Assembly: GCA_021464245.1 (NCBI GenBank)
Contig: JADCRB010000007.1
Location: 744,001 to 808,000 of the forward strand
Length of the DNA: 64,000 bases
Direction of reading: 5' to 3'
DNA from: Carallia brachiata
Taxonomy: Eukaryota; Streptophyta; Magnoliopsida; Malpighiales; Rhizophoraceae
A program made the translations under genes and the position numbers. Shown here piece by piece: positions 1 through 9,868 of this stretch. The stretch's first letter is position 1. Each line of letters starts with the position of its first letter. Below the pieces are notes generated by a model that had not been told where the DNA came from, ran no database searches, and worked only from the letters and a program-made list of their open reading frames with translations.

Positions 1-69
1 CATGGCGCACAAGAAGTGTCGCTGCAATGCACAGATGAGATTGTTGATGGCGACAACAAGCATCCCTGA
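1..69 (+). other. possible 3' end of an exon cut by the window edge
   Basis: Frame 1 is open from the first base for 22 codons and then meets TGA at 67-69. Base composition is more balanced here than in the following 1.4 kb. It could be the tail of a plus-strand gene lying mostly outside the window. I do not recognise the peptide, and the stretch is too short to exclude chance. Confidence 0.2.
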
Positions 70-1500
70 CAAGAAGTTCTTTACTTTGTTTTACAAGGTA
101 GCACTTCTCCGTTGTGTAAAGGTGTTTCTCCTTGTTCAGTTATTGATAATCAATTGGTACCATAAAAATCCTTGGAAGGATTTAAAATCCGTTAGTGTGT
201 ATTGCCTTACTATCTTAGGGATGTTTATAATTTCTGTGGTTGTGAGTTTGCTCTCTTGAGTGTTTGACAAAGCTACCAAAAAAGGACTCAAAAAGTATTG
301 ATGTTACTTTCTGAGAAAACTAGAAAGAATAATGTTACTAATTTAATTTGGCTTCTGTTATCTTGGTGTAATTCACTTTGCTATTTTTCTTGTTAGTGCT
401 TTTATCTACCTACTATCATGAAATGATACTATTTATCAATATAGGATATTGAAGTGAACATCTACGTTACATTATAATTACAATTCATGTCATGATACTC
501 TTCACCAATAGAGGATATAGGATTGGATTCTATGTTACATTATAACGACAATCAAGAAAAAAAAAAAAAAACTATTATCCCATGAATTAGGGTGCATTTG
601 GCTCAGGAACCATTTGAAAAGACAGAAATCGCGGACTACAAACATAAGGAGAAATGAAACAAGGAAAACTCAAATTACTGATTGTATTCTAAAACTCAGA
701 TCTGTCCAGGAACCAGAATGAAAAAAATATCTGATTGTATCGACTTCTTAGTAGGCAAAAAGAAAAAATCAAAAAATGTAAAAACTGTAATGAATAATTA
801 CTGTTGTATATCTATGTAAATCTATGTCGCCAGTTTTTTTTTTTTTGTTGTTGTTGTTGTTGCTTCTTATCATTTTTGCTTTGAACATTCACGGACTCAT
901 AAAATTTATGGGTGTCTGTCGGTTGGCTTAATTTCTTGCTGCTGTACTACCAGCCTTGCAAACCTTATCACGCAGTAACAAAGCAAGCAACTTTTGTCAC
1001 CTCAGACGTTAAGCGGCGCAACTCAGCCGACAAGGCCCTAGAACAAGCCTTGTTAGATTAGCATATTAGTCATACGTTTCACATTGATTTGGTTGCGAAG
1101 AAAGAGTACAACTAGGCATGAAAATTATGCAGATATACTTGGAATTCCACCAATCTCATGGGCAGGAATGGCCCCAGTTGATCAGCAGAAAATAAGGAAC
1201 AGATTCTCTTTCTCTTCTCTTCTTATAATTGATAGTTACTGTGTTTGATGGCTGACTAAAGAAAACCTATCCCCAAGTTGCTAATTACTTGAAAGAGCAT
1301 CATTACGCGAGTGTAGTTTAAAAGACACAAGTGAATATGCAATTCATCTAAATATATTTAACAGATGTCATTTATTTATTTTTTTATATTTAATCATCCA
1401 ACAACCCGATCACTTTAATCTCACATAACTTATACTCGCCAAGCATTTCCCACTTGAAAAGCCAGATGTGTCTTTCAACATTGCTTCAGGTCAATTTTGC
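70..1500. other. intergenic DNA, no gene seen
   Basis: AT-rich non-coding sequence with short poly(A) and poly(T) runs and a small GTT repeat near 845-860. The part next to 1826 probably contains the 3' UTR and terminator of the minus-strand kinase gene. I see nothing else here. Confidence 0.5.
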
Positions 1501-1825
1501 AGTACAGGGGAAAATAAATGTATATATTGCAGATCAGGTTAATTAGCATCCAACTCATAGTCAGTGAGATGTTCTAACTCCTCCATCTTGAAAAAGGAGA
1601 CAAAAAAGGGAGAAAGGAACAAAAAAAAAAAAAAAAAAGAAAAAGATCAAGCATTTAGAGAACAGGAGATTGAACTTTGCTACAATAGTTTGAATGGAAA
1701 GAATGAGTTACTTGTTTCACTGACTGTACTCAATTGTCCACATTTATACAACACATTAATAGTACATATTCTACAACGTGGGACAAAGGTAAAAGAACGT
1801 CACAACTTTACTCAAATTCTTGGCA

Positions 1826-4800
1826 TCAGAAGACAAAGCATCCCAGCAACACAGTTGTTAGGGTAACAGTGAGGTTGTCATCAAGATCACTACTTATGGG
1901 GAGTGATTCTACAAGAGCTGAGGCAACAGAGAGGAAGAGGAAACCAGATGCCATTTGCCAGCTGGGCTGAACATATCCAAATGAGCCGAAATAGTACATA
2001 TATCTGTCATTGAATTACCTCATTAGTCACAGTAAGTGGAGTCGCAATCAACACCGACGGTAGATACAGAAGAGATGAAGCAAAATTTACCCTATAGATG
2101 CCAAAAAACCGGCTAGTGCCATTGCAACAGTACCAGCTATGGACTTGTTTCTGTTATAAGGTAATTTCTTAGTGCCAAACCTCCTTCCCACAATGTCCGC
2201 AATCCCTGAAACAGAACAAGTAGGTACAGTTTCTTAGCCACCGCAGTTTATCCCTAGTATTTAGAAGATAAGATAACAAGCTGACCACTATAAAATATAA
2301 AAGAGAGGAATATAGATCACTTAATTAAAGTTACCATCTCCAGCACACAAGTTGCAGATTGCAGCAATTGCAATTGGGGAAGTCCTCCAATATATTGCAC
2401 AAGCAACTGTAATTGCTGTGGCATAGTAGAGAGGTCCCTTGAGAAGTTCCCTGATGCATGGAGCAAGCCAAGGACAGATTGGAATCCAAGTGAAGGAAAA
2501 AAAATAATCTAGTACAGACTCGCAGAAGAACAAGAAAGAACAAGTTCACTTTTTTCCTCTCTCCAATATTTTATATCATTAACCTATCGGAGGATCGCAC
2601 AAGAACAAAAAAGAAAGAAACATGATAAATTTTTGCCCCTGCTCAGACCATTTTATATCAATTTGGCTCACACACGCAAACAATGACATCCCATCTGGGA
2701 TATATCATGATCTTTTAAAATCCAACCAACAACTATAGCTATAAACCAAGAATACAAACAAGATACTTAGATTTAAACCAATTGGCAATTTAAACTAGAA
2801 GATATCCCTCTGCAGTGGAACAGGACAGAGAGGAGGAGGCAACTACTTAGCCTAACATTGGACACAACTGTTTGAATGTACTCAAAGGTTTTAACCTGTG
2901 GTCTCCAAATCTACTCATTGATTTCACGGTGGCCTCATCTTTCCATATTCCAGATCCCACAAGAAGCATTCGTATTATGTTCGCACCTGGAACAAGAGAA
3001 GCCAAAATTGCTCCATGACGTCCGGAACTGCAACAGTTAAAAATAGGTATTTCAGCAGGCAGATAAAAACACCATGTAGATCCTGGTGGCCAATAGTCAT
3101 GAAATTACCTGAACAGTGGCCAACAAAGCACAAAAGCTAGCCCAATGCTTATGTGAACAAGCTTCCTGTTCAGCTTCTGAAAAATAAGAACGAAAGCAAT
3201 CTCTAAGATGAAGAAATATACGAAATTTCAGACAGCAACCTTTATGGAGGAATTGGAAGATTGAAATGTCCCTCACACCTGACAGATTGAAGTTGGTTTA
3301 TGTAAGGGTGTAAACACCAAAAAAAAATCACAAAAAAAAAAATTCAATGCATGCCTACATGAAAGCAACAAGTGCATGCATATGAAAATGATGATTTCCA
3401 TATGGTTGGTGACCATGCAAAAAGTCAAAATCCAACCACCAAAGATGACCCTTGTCATGTAGGATCCTACCCATGATAAATCATATGGAAATTTTAATTT
3501 TCATTTGATTGCAAAATGTCAAAATTTAACCACCAAAAAGGACTCTTGTCATGTAGGATCATACTCATGATGAATCATATGGAAATTTTAATTTCCATTT
3601 GATTGCAAAATGTCAAAATTCAACCACCAAAGAGGTCCCTTGTCATATATGATCCAAATCATACAATTTTGGCATCCATCCTCCCCCAACCCTATAAATA
3701 GGCATCCCCTCAAAACCTTTCAATCTATCCCATGCAAAGCAAAATCCTCTCTTCTAAAGCTTTGCATTCTTTCTTTCTCTCTCTAAACATTTTAGGTGTA
3801 TGCTCTCTAACTGCCACTGAATTGGATCCGCTAAATCAAAATTCCAAGATATTAAAATCTTATATATCCGAGTGGGATCAAGCCTCCTACGGCCCTCACC
3901 AGAGTCCATCCAGTTCGAGTGGGACCAAGTCTCTTACGGCCCTCACCGGAGTTCAATCAATTTGAGTGGGATCAAACCTCTTATGACCCTCACCGAAGTC
4001 CATCCAGTCCGAGTGGGATCAAGTCTCCTACGGCCCTCATCGGAGTTCAACTAATCCACTTGAGATCAAGCCTCGACCCTCAGTGGGATCCATTTCCTAC
4101 AGTTCAAGTTCACGCTGTGGAAATTCAACATCTCTCGGTCAAGATTAAGCCTTCACGGACCTTGATTAAATTACACAGGAGCATTAATCGGAGGATCTAC
4201 TCAGAGATCGAACTCGCATAAATTTTAAATTTTTTTTTCTGTAATTTATTTTTGTATTTTTGAGTCTAACTGTTACAGGCTCGAAATTTACCCGTTACAA
4301 ATTTTTGGCACGCTCAATGGTACAACTCTACCTCCCATCTTTTACTCCTTAGAAAAAAAAAAAAATTGGTAGCACAACGCCCATTTCAGGGCCTATGGGC
4401 CGTGAAATGGCCAACACCAACACAACTCTAAAGGGCAGGAATCCAGCGCATCGGTGGCACTAAAGATGAACAAGACTATCGCTACTAGTAAAAGGACGAC
4501 TGCTCAATCGCCTACATTAATCATCTTACTTGAGTACGTAGGTTCGCAAACTCGTGCATGGACACAGTTCTCATCCAACTGACTCAGTAGAGGGACACAA
4601 GCACCGACTCTATGACAAGCTCACTTCCAACTGGGACGGACTATACCTGGTTCAAGAAGCCTACGTCAATTACGCTTGCATGCTGTCAACGCATCCCGAC
4701 CTGTTTTCATCAAACGGTAAACTTCTAAAATTTATTGTGTAAAAAAAAAAACAAAAAAAGGCAAAAAAAAGAGAAAAATAAAAAAGGAAATAAAAAGAAA

Positions 4801-7800
4801 GAAAAACAAAAAAAAAGCAAAAAAAAAAGTGCAAAAAAAAAGCACGAAAAAAAAAGCCAAAAAAAAGAGGAAAAAAAAGAAGAAAAAAAATGTCTGAAAC
4901 TTATGTGCAAGTTCAGAACCATTTCTCAAAATCCAAATCTAGATTTGGGGGCAGATCTCAAACCCCGATTCAAAACCCAACAAATCCAAATTCGGGGACA
5001 AAATTCAAGCCCGAACCCAAATTCCAGTTCAAAATCCAAGTCCAAATTCAAACTCGGGCCTAAAGCCCAAATTCAAATCCAGGCCCAAAAAAACTAAATT
5101 CAAACCCCAGTCTAAAGCCCAAATTCACCAAATCTAAACAAGAGCTCAAACCTCAAATCTAAGTTCCAACTCAAAGTCCAAATCCAGATTCGGAGACAAA
5201 GCTTAAACCCTGAATCAGAATCCAAGTCAGCAACTCAACAGCTTACCAGCTCAATAGCTCACCAAACAACTCAATAGCTCAGCAACTCTCCGGCTCAGCA
5301 GCTCAACAACTCAGTAGCGCACCAACTCTTCGGCTCAGCAGCTCAACAGCCAAACAGCTCAGCAGCTCACCAGCTTAACAGCTCAGCAACTCAACAAGTC
5401 AACAGCTCAACAGCATTCCAGCAATGCACTCCTGCCTCGCAAGAGTATAAAAGGCGATCAACAGTTCAGCACTCCTGCCTCGCACGAGTATAAAAGGCGA
5501 TCAACAGTTCAGCACTCCTACCTCGCACGAGTATAAAAGGCAAACAGCTCTACAACGTACTCCTGCCTCGCACGAGTATAAAAGGCGATCAACAGTTCAG
5601 CACTCCTGCCTCGCACGAGTATAAAAGGCGACACCACAGTTCAGCACTCCTGACTCGCACGAGTATAAAAAGCAATCAACTACAGCACACTCCTGCACCG
5701 CACGAGTATAAAAGGCGAACAATCCAGCAAACTAGACTTCTGACCCGCACGAGTATAAACTGTGAACGGCCCAAAAAAAAAATCGGAAGTCCCGATCTGA
5801 AAGCTCAAGCGAAAGTCAAAACCCAAGCGAAAGTCAAAGCTCAAATACAAAATCCAAACACTCAACAATCCAGCAAACCAACTCCTGACGCGCACGAGTA
5901 TAAACTGTGAACGGCCCAAAAATATAAAAGCGACGGAGGGTTTGAGTCTGAAACTTAGCATCAGTCTCAACCGATCTTCACCACATATCAGACCTTTACT
6001 CCTCTACCACGCGAAAGATGGAACCAGTTGCAGAACCTCAAGACAAGGGCGAAAAAAAGTCACCCCGCACAAGGTAGCAACCAGCCATGGCACAACTGCA
6101 AATTTTGGAGGAAGTCTTCCACAATAATGGAGATATTATTCTTAATGCATCCCAGATTTACCAACTTGTCTCACGATTGCGCCCGCTCGAGGCAATCGAA
6201 GGAAAAAATGTGTTTTATTGGTTCCAGAATCAGAGAAGTAGGAAGAAACCAGTACTGAGAACTGTTTTTTCCAAAGCACAGTCTACCGTTCAGATAGTAG
6301 ATCCCACCGGTACAGCTTCGCCCTCAAATGAAGCAGGTCCGAGTTCTACCACTGCAATGGTCTCTTCAAGTTATAACGATCAAAACATTAGCCTGTGGGA
6401 ACATGTGTACTGGTCCTGGTGGTCTTATGGAGTCAGTCACAGGTTCATTCTTCCTAAGTACTTGAGTTTAGGAGAGACTTTTCTAGCAGAAAGAAGTCAT
6501 TCCGGCGAAACCTTACCTCTCTTTCCAGAATATTCCAGCAGCATCAACCAGCCGGAAGACTCCAGCGACGTCAACATCATTGGCCCACCAGACGAGGCTG
6601 AGCTTGACTTAGAGCTGCGCCTCGGGTCCCACCAGGACGGTTGACAAGATAAGGCGCAACGACTTCTGCAGTACACGGCAACGACTTCTGCAACACACGG
6701 TAATGACTTTCGTGACGCGCGTCAGCCGCTGCTTCTTTTGTCTCTTATGCAGGAAAGAGACGTGGATGACCCTACTTGATTCTGCGTACCTCCTTTTTTT
6801 TGACTTTTCAAAAAAAAAAACTCTTTATGTTATGTATATGTATCCTGCATATTCGAGCCATAATACTCACCCCTCAGCTTTTCTTCTTCTCAAAAGAAAA
6901 TGGCTAGTCTTTACACTTGTCTAAGGAAGTTCTTTGATCAAGAAGTTGGAGGCGCACGAGCTAAGAAAAGAAAGAGTAGTCTTCCTCGAGGGATCCCTAA
7001 AGCCCTCGAAACTCAGTCTCTAACGTCATCGGTGTCATGGAGTTCCAACTACTCTCCTTAGTTCACATTTACCACAGAGGGATGAGACGCTTCAATCATC
7101 ATAATCTTCCTTTAGATGCAACGACGTACAGGGAAGTTCCAACTACTCTCCTTGTCATGTAGGATTCTACTCATGATGAATCATATGGAAATTTTAATTT
7201 CCATTTGATTGCAAAATGTCAAAATTCAACCACCAAAGAGGGCCATTGTCATGTATTATCTAAATCATACAATTTTGGCATCCATCCTCCCCCAACCCTA
7301 TAAATAGGCATCCCTTCAAAGCCTTTCAATCTATCCCATGCAAAGCAAAATCCTCTCTTCTAAAGCTTTGCATTCTTTCTTTTTCTCTCTAAATATTTTG
7401 GATGTATGCTCTCTAACTACCACTGAGTTTGATCCGCTAAATCAAAAATCCAAGATATTAAAATCTTAAATATCCGAGTGGGATCAAGCCTCCTACGGTC
7501 CTCACCGGAGTCCATCCAGTTCGAGTGGGATCAAGCCTCTTATGGCCCTCACCGGAGTTCAATCAATTCGAGTGGGATCAAGCCTCTTATGGCCCTCACC
7601 GAAGTCCATCCAGTCCGAGTGGGATCAAGCCTCCTACGGCCCTCACCGGAGTTCAACTAATCCACTTGAGATCAAGTTTCGGCCCTTAGTGGGATCCATT
7701 TCCCACAGTTCAAGTTCACGTTGTGGAAATTCAACATCTCTCGGTCAAGATTAAGCCTTCACGGCCCTTGACTAAATTACACAGGAGCATTAATCGGAGG

Positions 7801-9708
7801 ATCTACTCAGAGATCGAACCCGCATAAATTTTAAATTTTTTTTTCTGTAATTTGTTTTTGTATTTTTGAGTCTAATTGTTATAGATTCGAAATTTACCCG
7901 TTACAAAGGGTCTAAACATCTTGCTAAGAAGTAAACAAATCCTGGGGTCTATGCAAAAATTCATGGGATTCCCTTTTCAGAGTCTAACATGTGATCTTTG
8001 GGTTGCAAATTAAACCTTTTAAGTTTGAATGGTTTCCTGACATGATATGAATTTTCGCATATAAATGGAAACTTTATCTTGTTCATGCTTTCAAGTCCAA
8101 ACAAGTTTAATTCGTGAGTTGGATGTCTTCTTCTTCAATTTTTTAGGTCATTAGAAACAAGCAGTCAACTATAAAGTTTTTTTTTTTTAGGAAATTCTCT
8201 ACAAGTTTAGCTTAATTATGAAATTCTGTCGAATCATACGCAAATTGCAAAAAGAGCTTCACTTGTTCATGCGCTTTTTACGTTTAAGTTAAAGAACACA
8301 AAGCGTATGCACCAAACAAACAAAAGAACACAAAGCGGGTCCACTTCATCCCCATGTTGCACTATTTATTTAATAAATTTCTATTTTGAAGTTGTTCTCC
8401 TCATTTTTTAAAGGGTTTTTTTTCTTTCATGAGTATGGGTACAAATTAAAAGGAAAACTGTCAAATAAGCGTTTATAATATAATAAAATTTAAAATTTTT
8501 CATAATTATTTTAATAAAAAAATATAATAAAAAATTATTTTTTTTCATTTTACATATTATTATTATAATTATAATAAATTTTAAATTTGTTAATAACAGC
8601 ATATACTTGGGATATGTACTTTTTTGGTAAATATATAGATTTCACCTATTATTTTTAGTTTTTTTGAAAATTTCGCTTACAATATTTTTTATTTTAAATT
8701 ATACTCTCAACGTTTCTGTCGTCAATCTTTTTATCCTCTACTGTTAGTTCGTCGTTAAATTTAATATTTAACAGTACAATTATTATCACGTCGTCTAATT
8801 CGAATAACATATTAGTATACAGTGATGATTTCATAAATAATAATTTTTTTAAAATTTTTCTTTCAAATATTATGAATTTTAAAAAATTAAAAGAAAATAT
8901 TATTTATCGTTTTATAAAGTTAAAATTAAAAATAAAAATAAAGAGTGTATTATCTGTATATATTATAACAAGTAAATGTCTAAAGAGAATTAATCAAGAA
9001 AGTATAAGATATGTCATATCATTATTTTATTAAATGTCAAATCATCACTTTATACTGATATATTATTCACATTAGACAATATGATAATAATTACACTATT
9101 AAATATTAAATTTAATAATAAATTAATGGAAAAAGATGAAAAATATTAATGATAGAAATATGAAGTGTGTAGAATTTAAAATATAAAAATGTTATGAGTG
9201 AAATTTTAAAAAAGTTGAAAGATGAAGGGTGAAATTGATATATTTATTTGTTATTTTTTTTTTTTTTACATATAATAAACAGTGAGAGAGTAAGAGAGAG
9301 AAAGAGGGGGAGTGTTTTGACCTGGTCGAAGACTTGACGTTTTGCGGTCTGTTCCCAGAAACGGAGAAGAGAGAGAGCGATAGCAGCGGTCAGACCAGAA
9401 GAGTAGAGATCGGAGACGAAAGGATCTGAGGGAAGCATGGCTGCGGCGGAGGCGGCCGCCGCCGCTGCCGACGAAAGCGACCTCAGGTCCCGTCTAGATG
9501 TCCGCAACTTCAGTTCGCGAAATCCGAACTCAAATCCGACACTGTTACCGACACTGGTACGAGAATAGGAAAAAGCAGATAAACCTAGTAGATTTAACAC
9601 TGCAGGCTTCGGTCTAAGGAAGGATCTGTGACTGAAACGGTAAGTGTCGGATCGAAAACTGGTAACGGACGACAGTAGGAGAGCTGGCGTACGTCTGTCG
9701 GTTGCCAT
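1826..9708 (-). CDS. FOLK: farnesol/phytol kinase, chloroplast type (FOLK-like), six exons
   Basis: Membrane-bound polyprenol kinase that phosphorylates farnesol (or phytol) for isoprenoid salvage. Exons read on the minus strand: 9708-9322, 3176-3109, 3027-2896, 2450-2335, 2205-2091 and 2003-1826. All introns are GT-AG, phases agree, and the product is 331 residues, close to the plant family (about 300). Exon 1 starts at MATDRR and gives a Ser/Arg-rich transit-peptide-like N terminus, then VFDQ joining KLNRKLVHISIGL. Family motifs follow: SMSRFGDHRELLKGPLYY, SPIAIAAICNLCAGDG, ADIVGRRFG and LPYNRNKSIAG, and the C terminus has VESLPISSDLDDNLT. Several hydrophobic helices are expected. An upstream in-frame ATG at 9768 exists, but MATDRR fits a transit peptide better. 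Intron 1 is about 6.1 kb because it contains an LTR retrotransposon in the opposite orientation and a MITE. No frame break was seen. FOLK is preferred over VTE5 from the C-terminal motifs. Confidence 0.9.
3309..4299 (+). repeat. 5' LTR (991 bp)
   Basis: Full-length left LTR with TG...CA ends. It contains two to three tandem copies of a ~93-bp unit (marked by CTTGTCATGTAGGAT and CAACCACCAAA), a TATA motif CCTATAAATAGG near 3691-3702, and downstream a second tandem array at about 3868-4080 of ~44-bp units marked by GAGTGGGATCAAGCCTC. It shares its last ~755 bp with the right LTR, with visible substitutions, so the insertion is not very recent. Confidence 0.88.
3692..3700 (+). promoter_or_regulatory. 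TATA box of the 5' LTR
   Basis: CTATAAATA lies in a C-rich context in the left LTR; the same motif sits at 7288-7296 in the right LTR. The position fits a U3/R boundary promoter that would drive transcription rightward through the interior ORF. Confidence 0.5.
4735..5430 (+). repeat. A-rich tract followed by degenerate short tandem repeats
   Basis: Bases 4735-4895 are almost pure A with scattered G and C. Then 4920-5210 repeat a CCAAATTCAAA-like motif, and 5220-5430 repeat AGCTCAACAGCTCAGCAACTC-like units. Long open frames on both strands here (poly-Lys, poly-Phe) come from composition, not selection. This is non-coding leader of the retrotransposon interior. Confidence 0.6.
5430..5910 (+). 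repeat. TATA-box minisatellite upstream of the WUS-like ORF
   Basis: A ~43-bp unit, roughly CTCCTGCCTCGCACGAG followed by TATAAAAGGCGA and CAACAGTTCAGCA, recurs eight times between about 5430 and 5760, and a ninth copy lies near 5885-5910 after a spacer. Every copy keeps a TATAAA core, although the flanks vary. A further ATATAAAAGCG follows at about 5920. The array ends roughly 100 bp before the first ATG of the homeobox ORF, so it may act as a multi-TATA promoter; that role is inference. Confidence 0.75.
6018..6644 (+). pseudogene. WUSCHEL-like homeobox ORF inside the LTR retrotransposon, one in-frame stop
   Basis: Intronless frame with the WUS-clade domain order. From ATG 6018 it begins MEPVAEPQ and reaches a homeodomain whose helix 3 reads IEGKNVFYWFQN (6195-6230), diagnostic of WOX proteins. 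A WUS box TLPLFP lies at 6510-6527 and an EAR-like LDLELRLG at 6603-6626, ten residues from the end. WUS proteins bind DNA through the homeodomain and recruit TOPLESS-type corepressors through such C-terminal motifs. A TAG at 6075-6077 replaces the codon expected for the invariant Trp of homeodomain helix 1. The next ATG, 6087, has context AGCCATGGC and would give 185 residues with an N-terminally clipped homeodomain. The lack of introns suggests capture from an mRNA. It may be a disabled copy or a shortened translated form; the rest of the frame is open. Confidence 0.8.
7151..7905 (+). repeat. 3' LTR, lacking the first ~235 bp of the 5' LTR
   Basis: It aligns with 3544-4299 of the left LTR, including the TATA box and the ~44-bp tandem array. 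The first part of the left LTR (TGTAAACACC onward) is not found here. The sequence immediately before it, AGTTCCAACTACTCTCCTT at 7135-7152, duplicates 7041-7059, which points to a local rearrangement at the junction. No clear polypurine tract is visible. Confidence 0.8.
8627..9250. mobile_element. foldback MITE with ~200-bp inverted termini, in FOLK intron 1
   Basis: The left arm (from GGTAAATATATAGATTTCACC) and the reverse complement of the right arm (CAAATAAATATATCAATTTCACC) run parallel for about 200 bp, sharing ATTTTAAAT, TTAAATTTAATATTTAA, AATTATTATCA and GTGATGATTT in the same order. The centre is AT-rich and non-coding. A target duplication was not clear. The large perfect-order TIRs suggest a Mutator-like non-autonomous element. 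Confidence 0.65.
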
Positions 9709-9868
9709 GTGGTCTTTGGAGTTTGAGTTTTGGTCTTTAGCCACGCAATGCGCAGCATCCACGTCCACTCTTGACTTTCCGATTCTCCTTCACTATCTTT
9801 TTCAACTTCTTTTCCCATAACTATTTCTTGCTTTAATTTTTTTTCGAAAATTCGCATTGTAATCATTT

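Larger units (their letters stand above)
3309..7905 (+). mobile_element. non-autonomous LTR retrotransposon carrying a WUSCHEL-like ORF
   Basis: Two direct repeats flank a 2.85-kb interior. The left LTR begins TGTAAACACC at 3309 and ends CCCGTTACA at 4299; the right copy ends with the same CCCGTTACA at 7905. A 5-bp target duplication AAGGG lies at 3304-3308 and again at 7906-7910, which fixes the outer ends. Just after the left LTR comes TTTTTGGCACGCTCAATGG, resembling the region after the LTR in plant Ty3/gypsy elements of the Tat/Ogre type. I found no gag, protease, reverse transcriptase or integrase, so the element would need help from a relative. The interior holds an A-rich tract, Gln/Asn-like repeats, a TATA minisatellite and a homeobox ORF in LTR sense. 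It sits in intron 1 of the FOLK-like gene, antisense to it. The Ty3/gypsy assignment is an inference. Confidence 0.88.

Noticed and set aside
2321..2549. Two short minus-strand ORFs as separate small genes
   Set aside because: They are different frames over exon 4 of the FOLK-like gene; splice phase picks the frame with NLCAGDG.
3732..4221. Overlapping plus-strand ORFs in the LTR (and again at 7478-7754)
   Set aside because: They follow the ~44-bp LTR tandem array in all frames, so they are repeat artefacts rather than genes.
4725..5097. Long open frames on both strands rich in Lys or Phe
   Set aside because: They come from the A-rich tract and CCAAATTC repeats of the retrotransposon interior; composition alone explains them.
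5430..5910. TATA minisatellite taken as an rDNA spacer or a CRISPR-like array
   Set aside because: No rRNA sequence follows, units are directly adjacent without unique spacers, and it lies inside a bounded LTR element.
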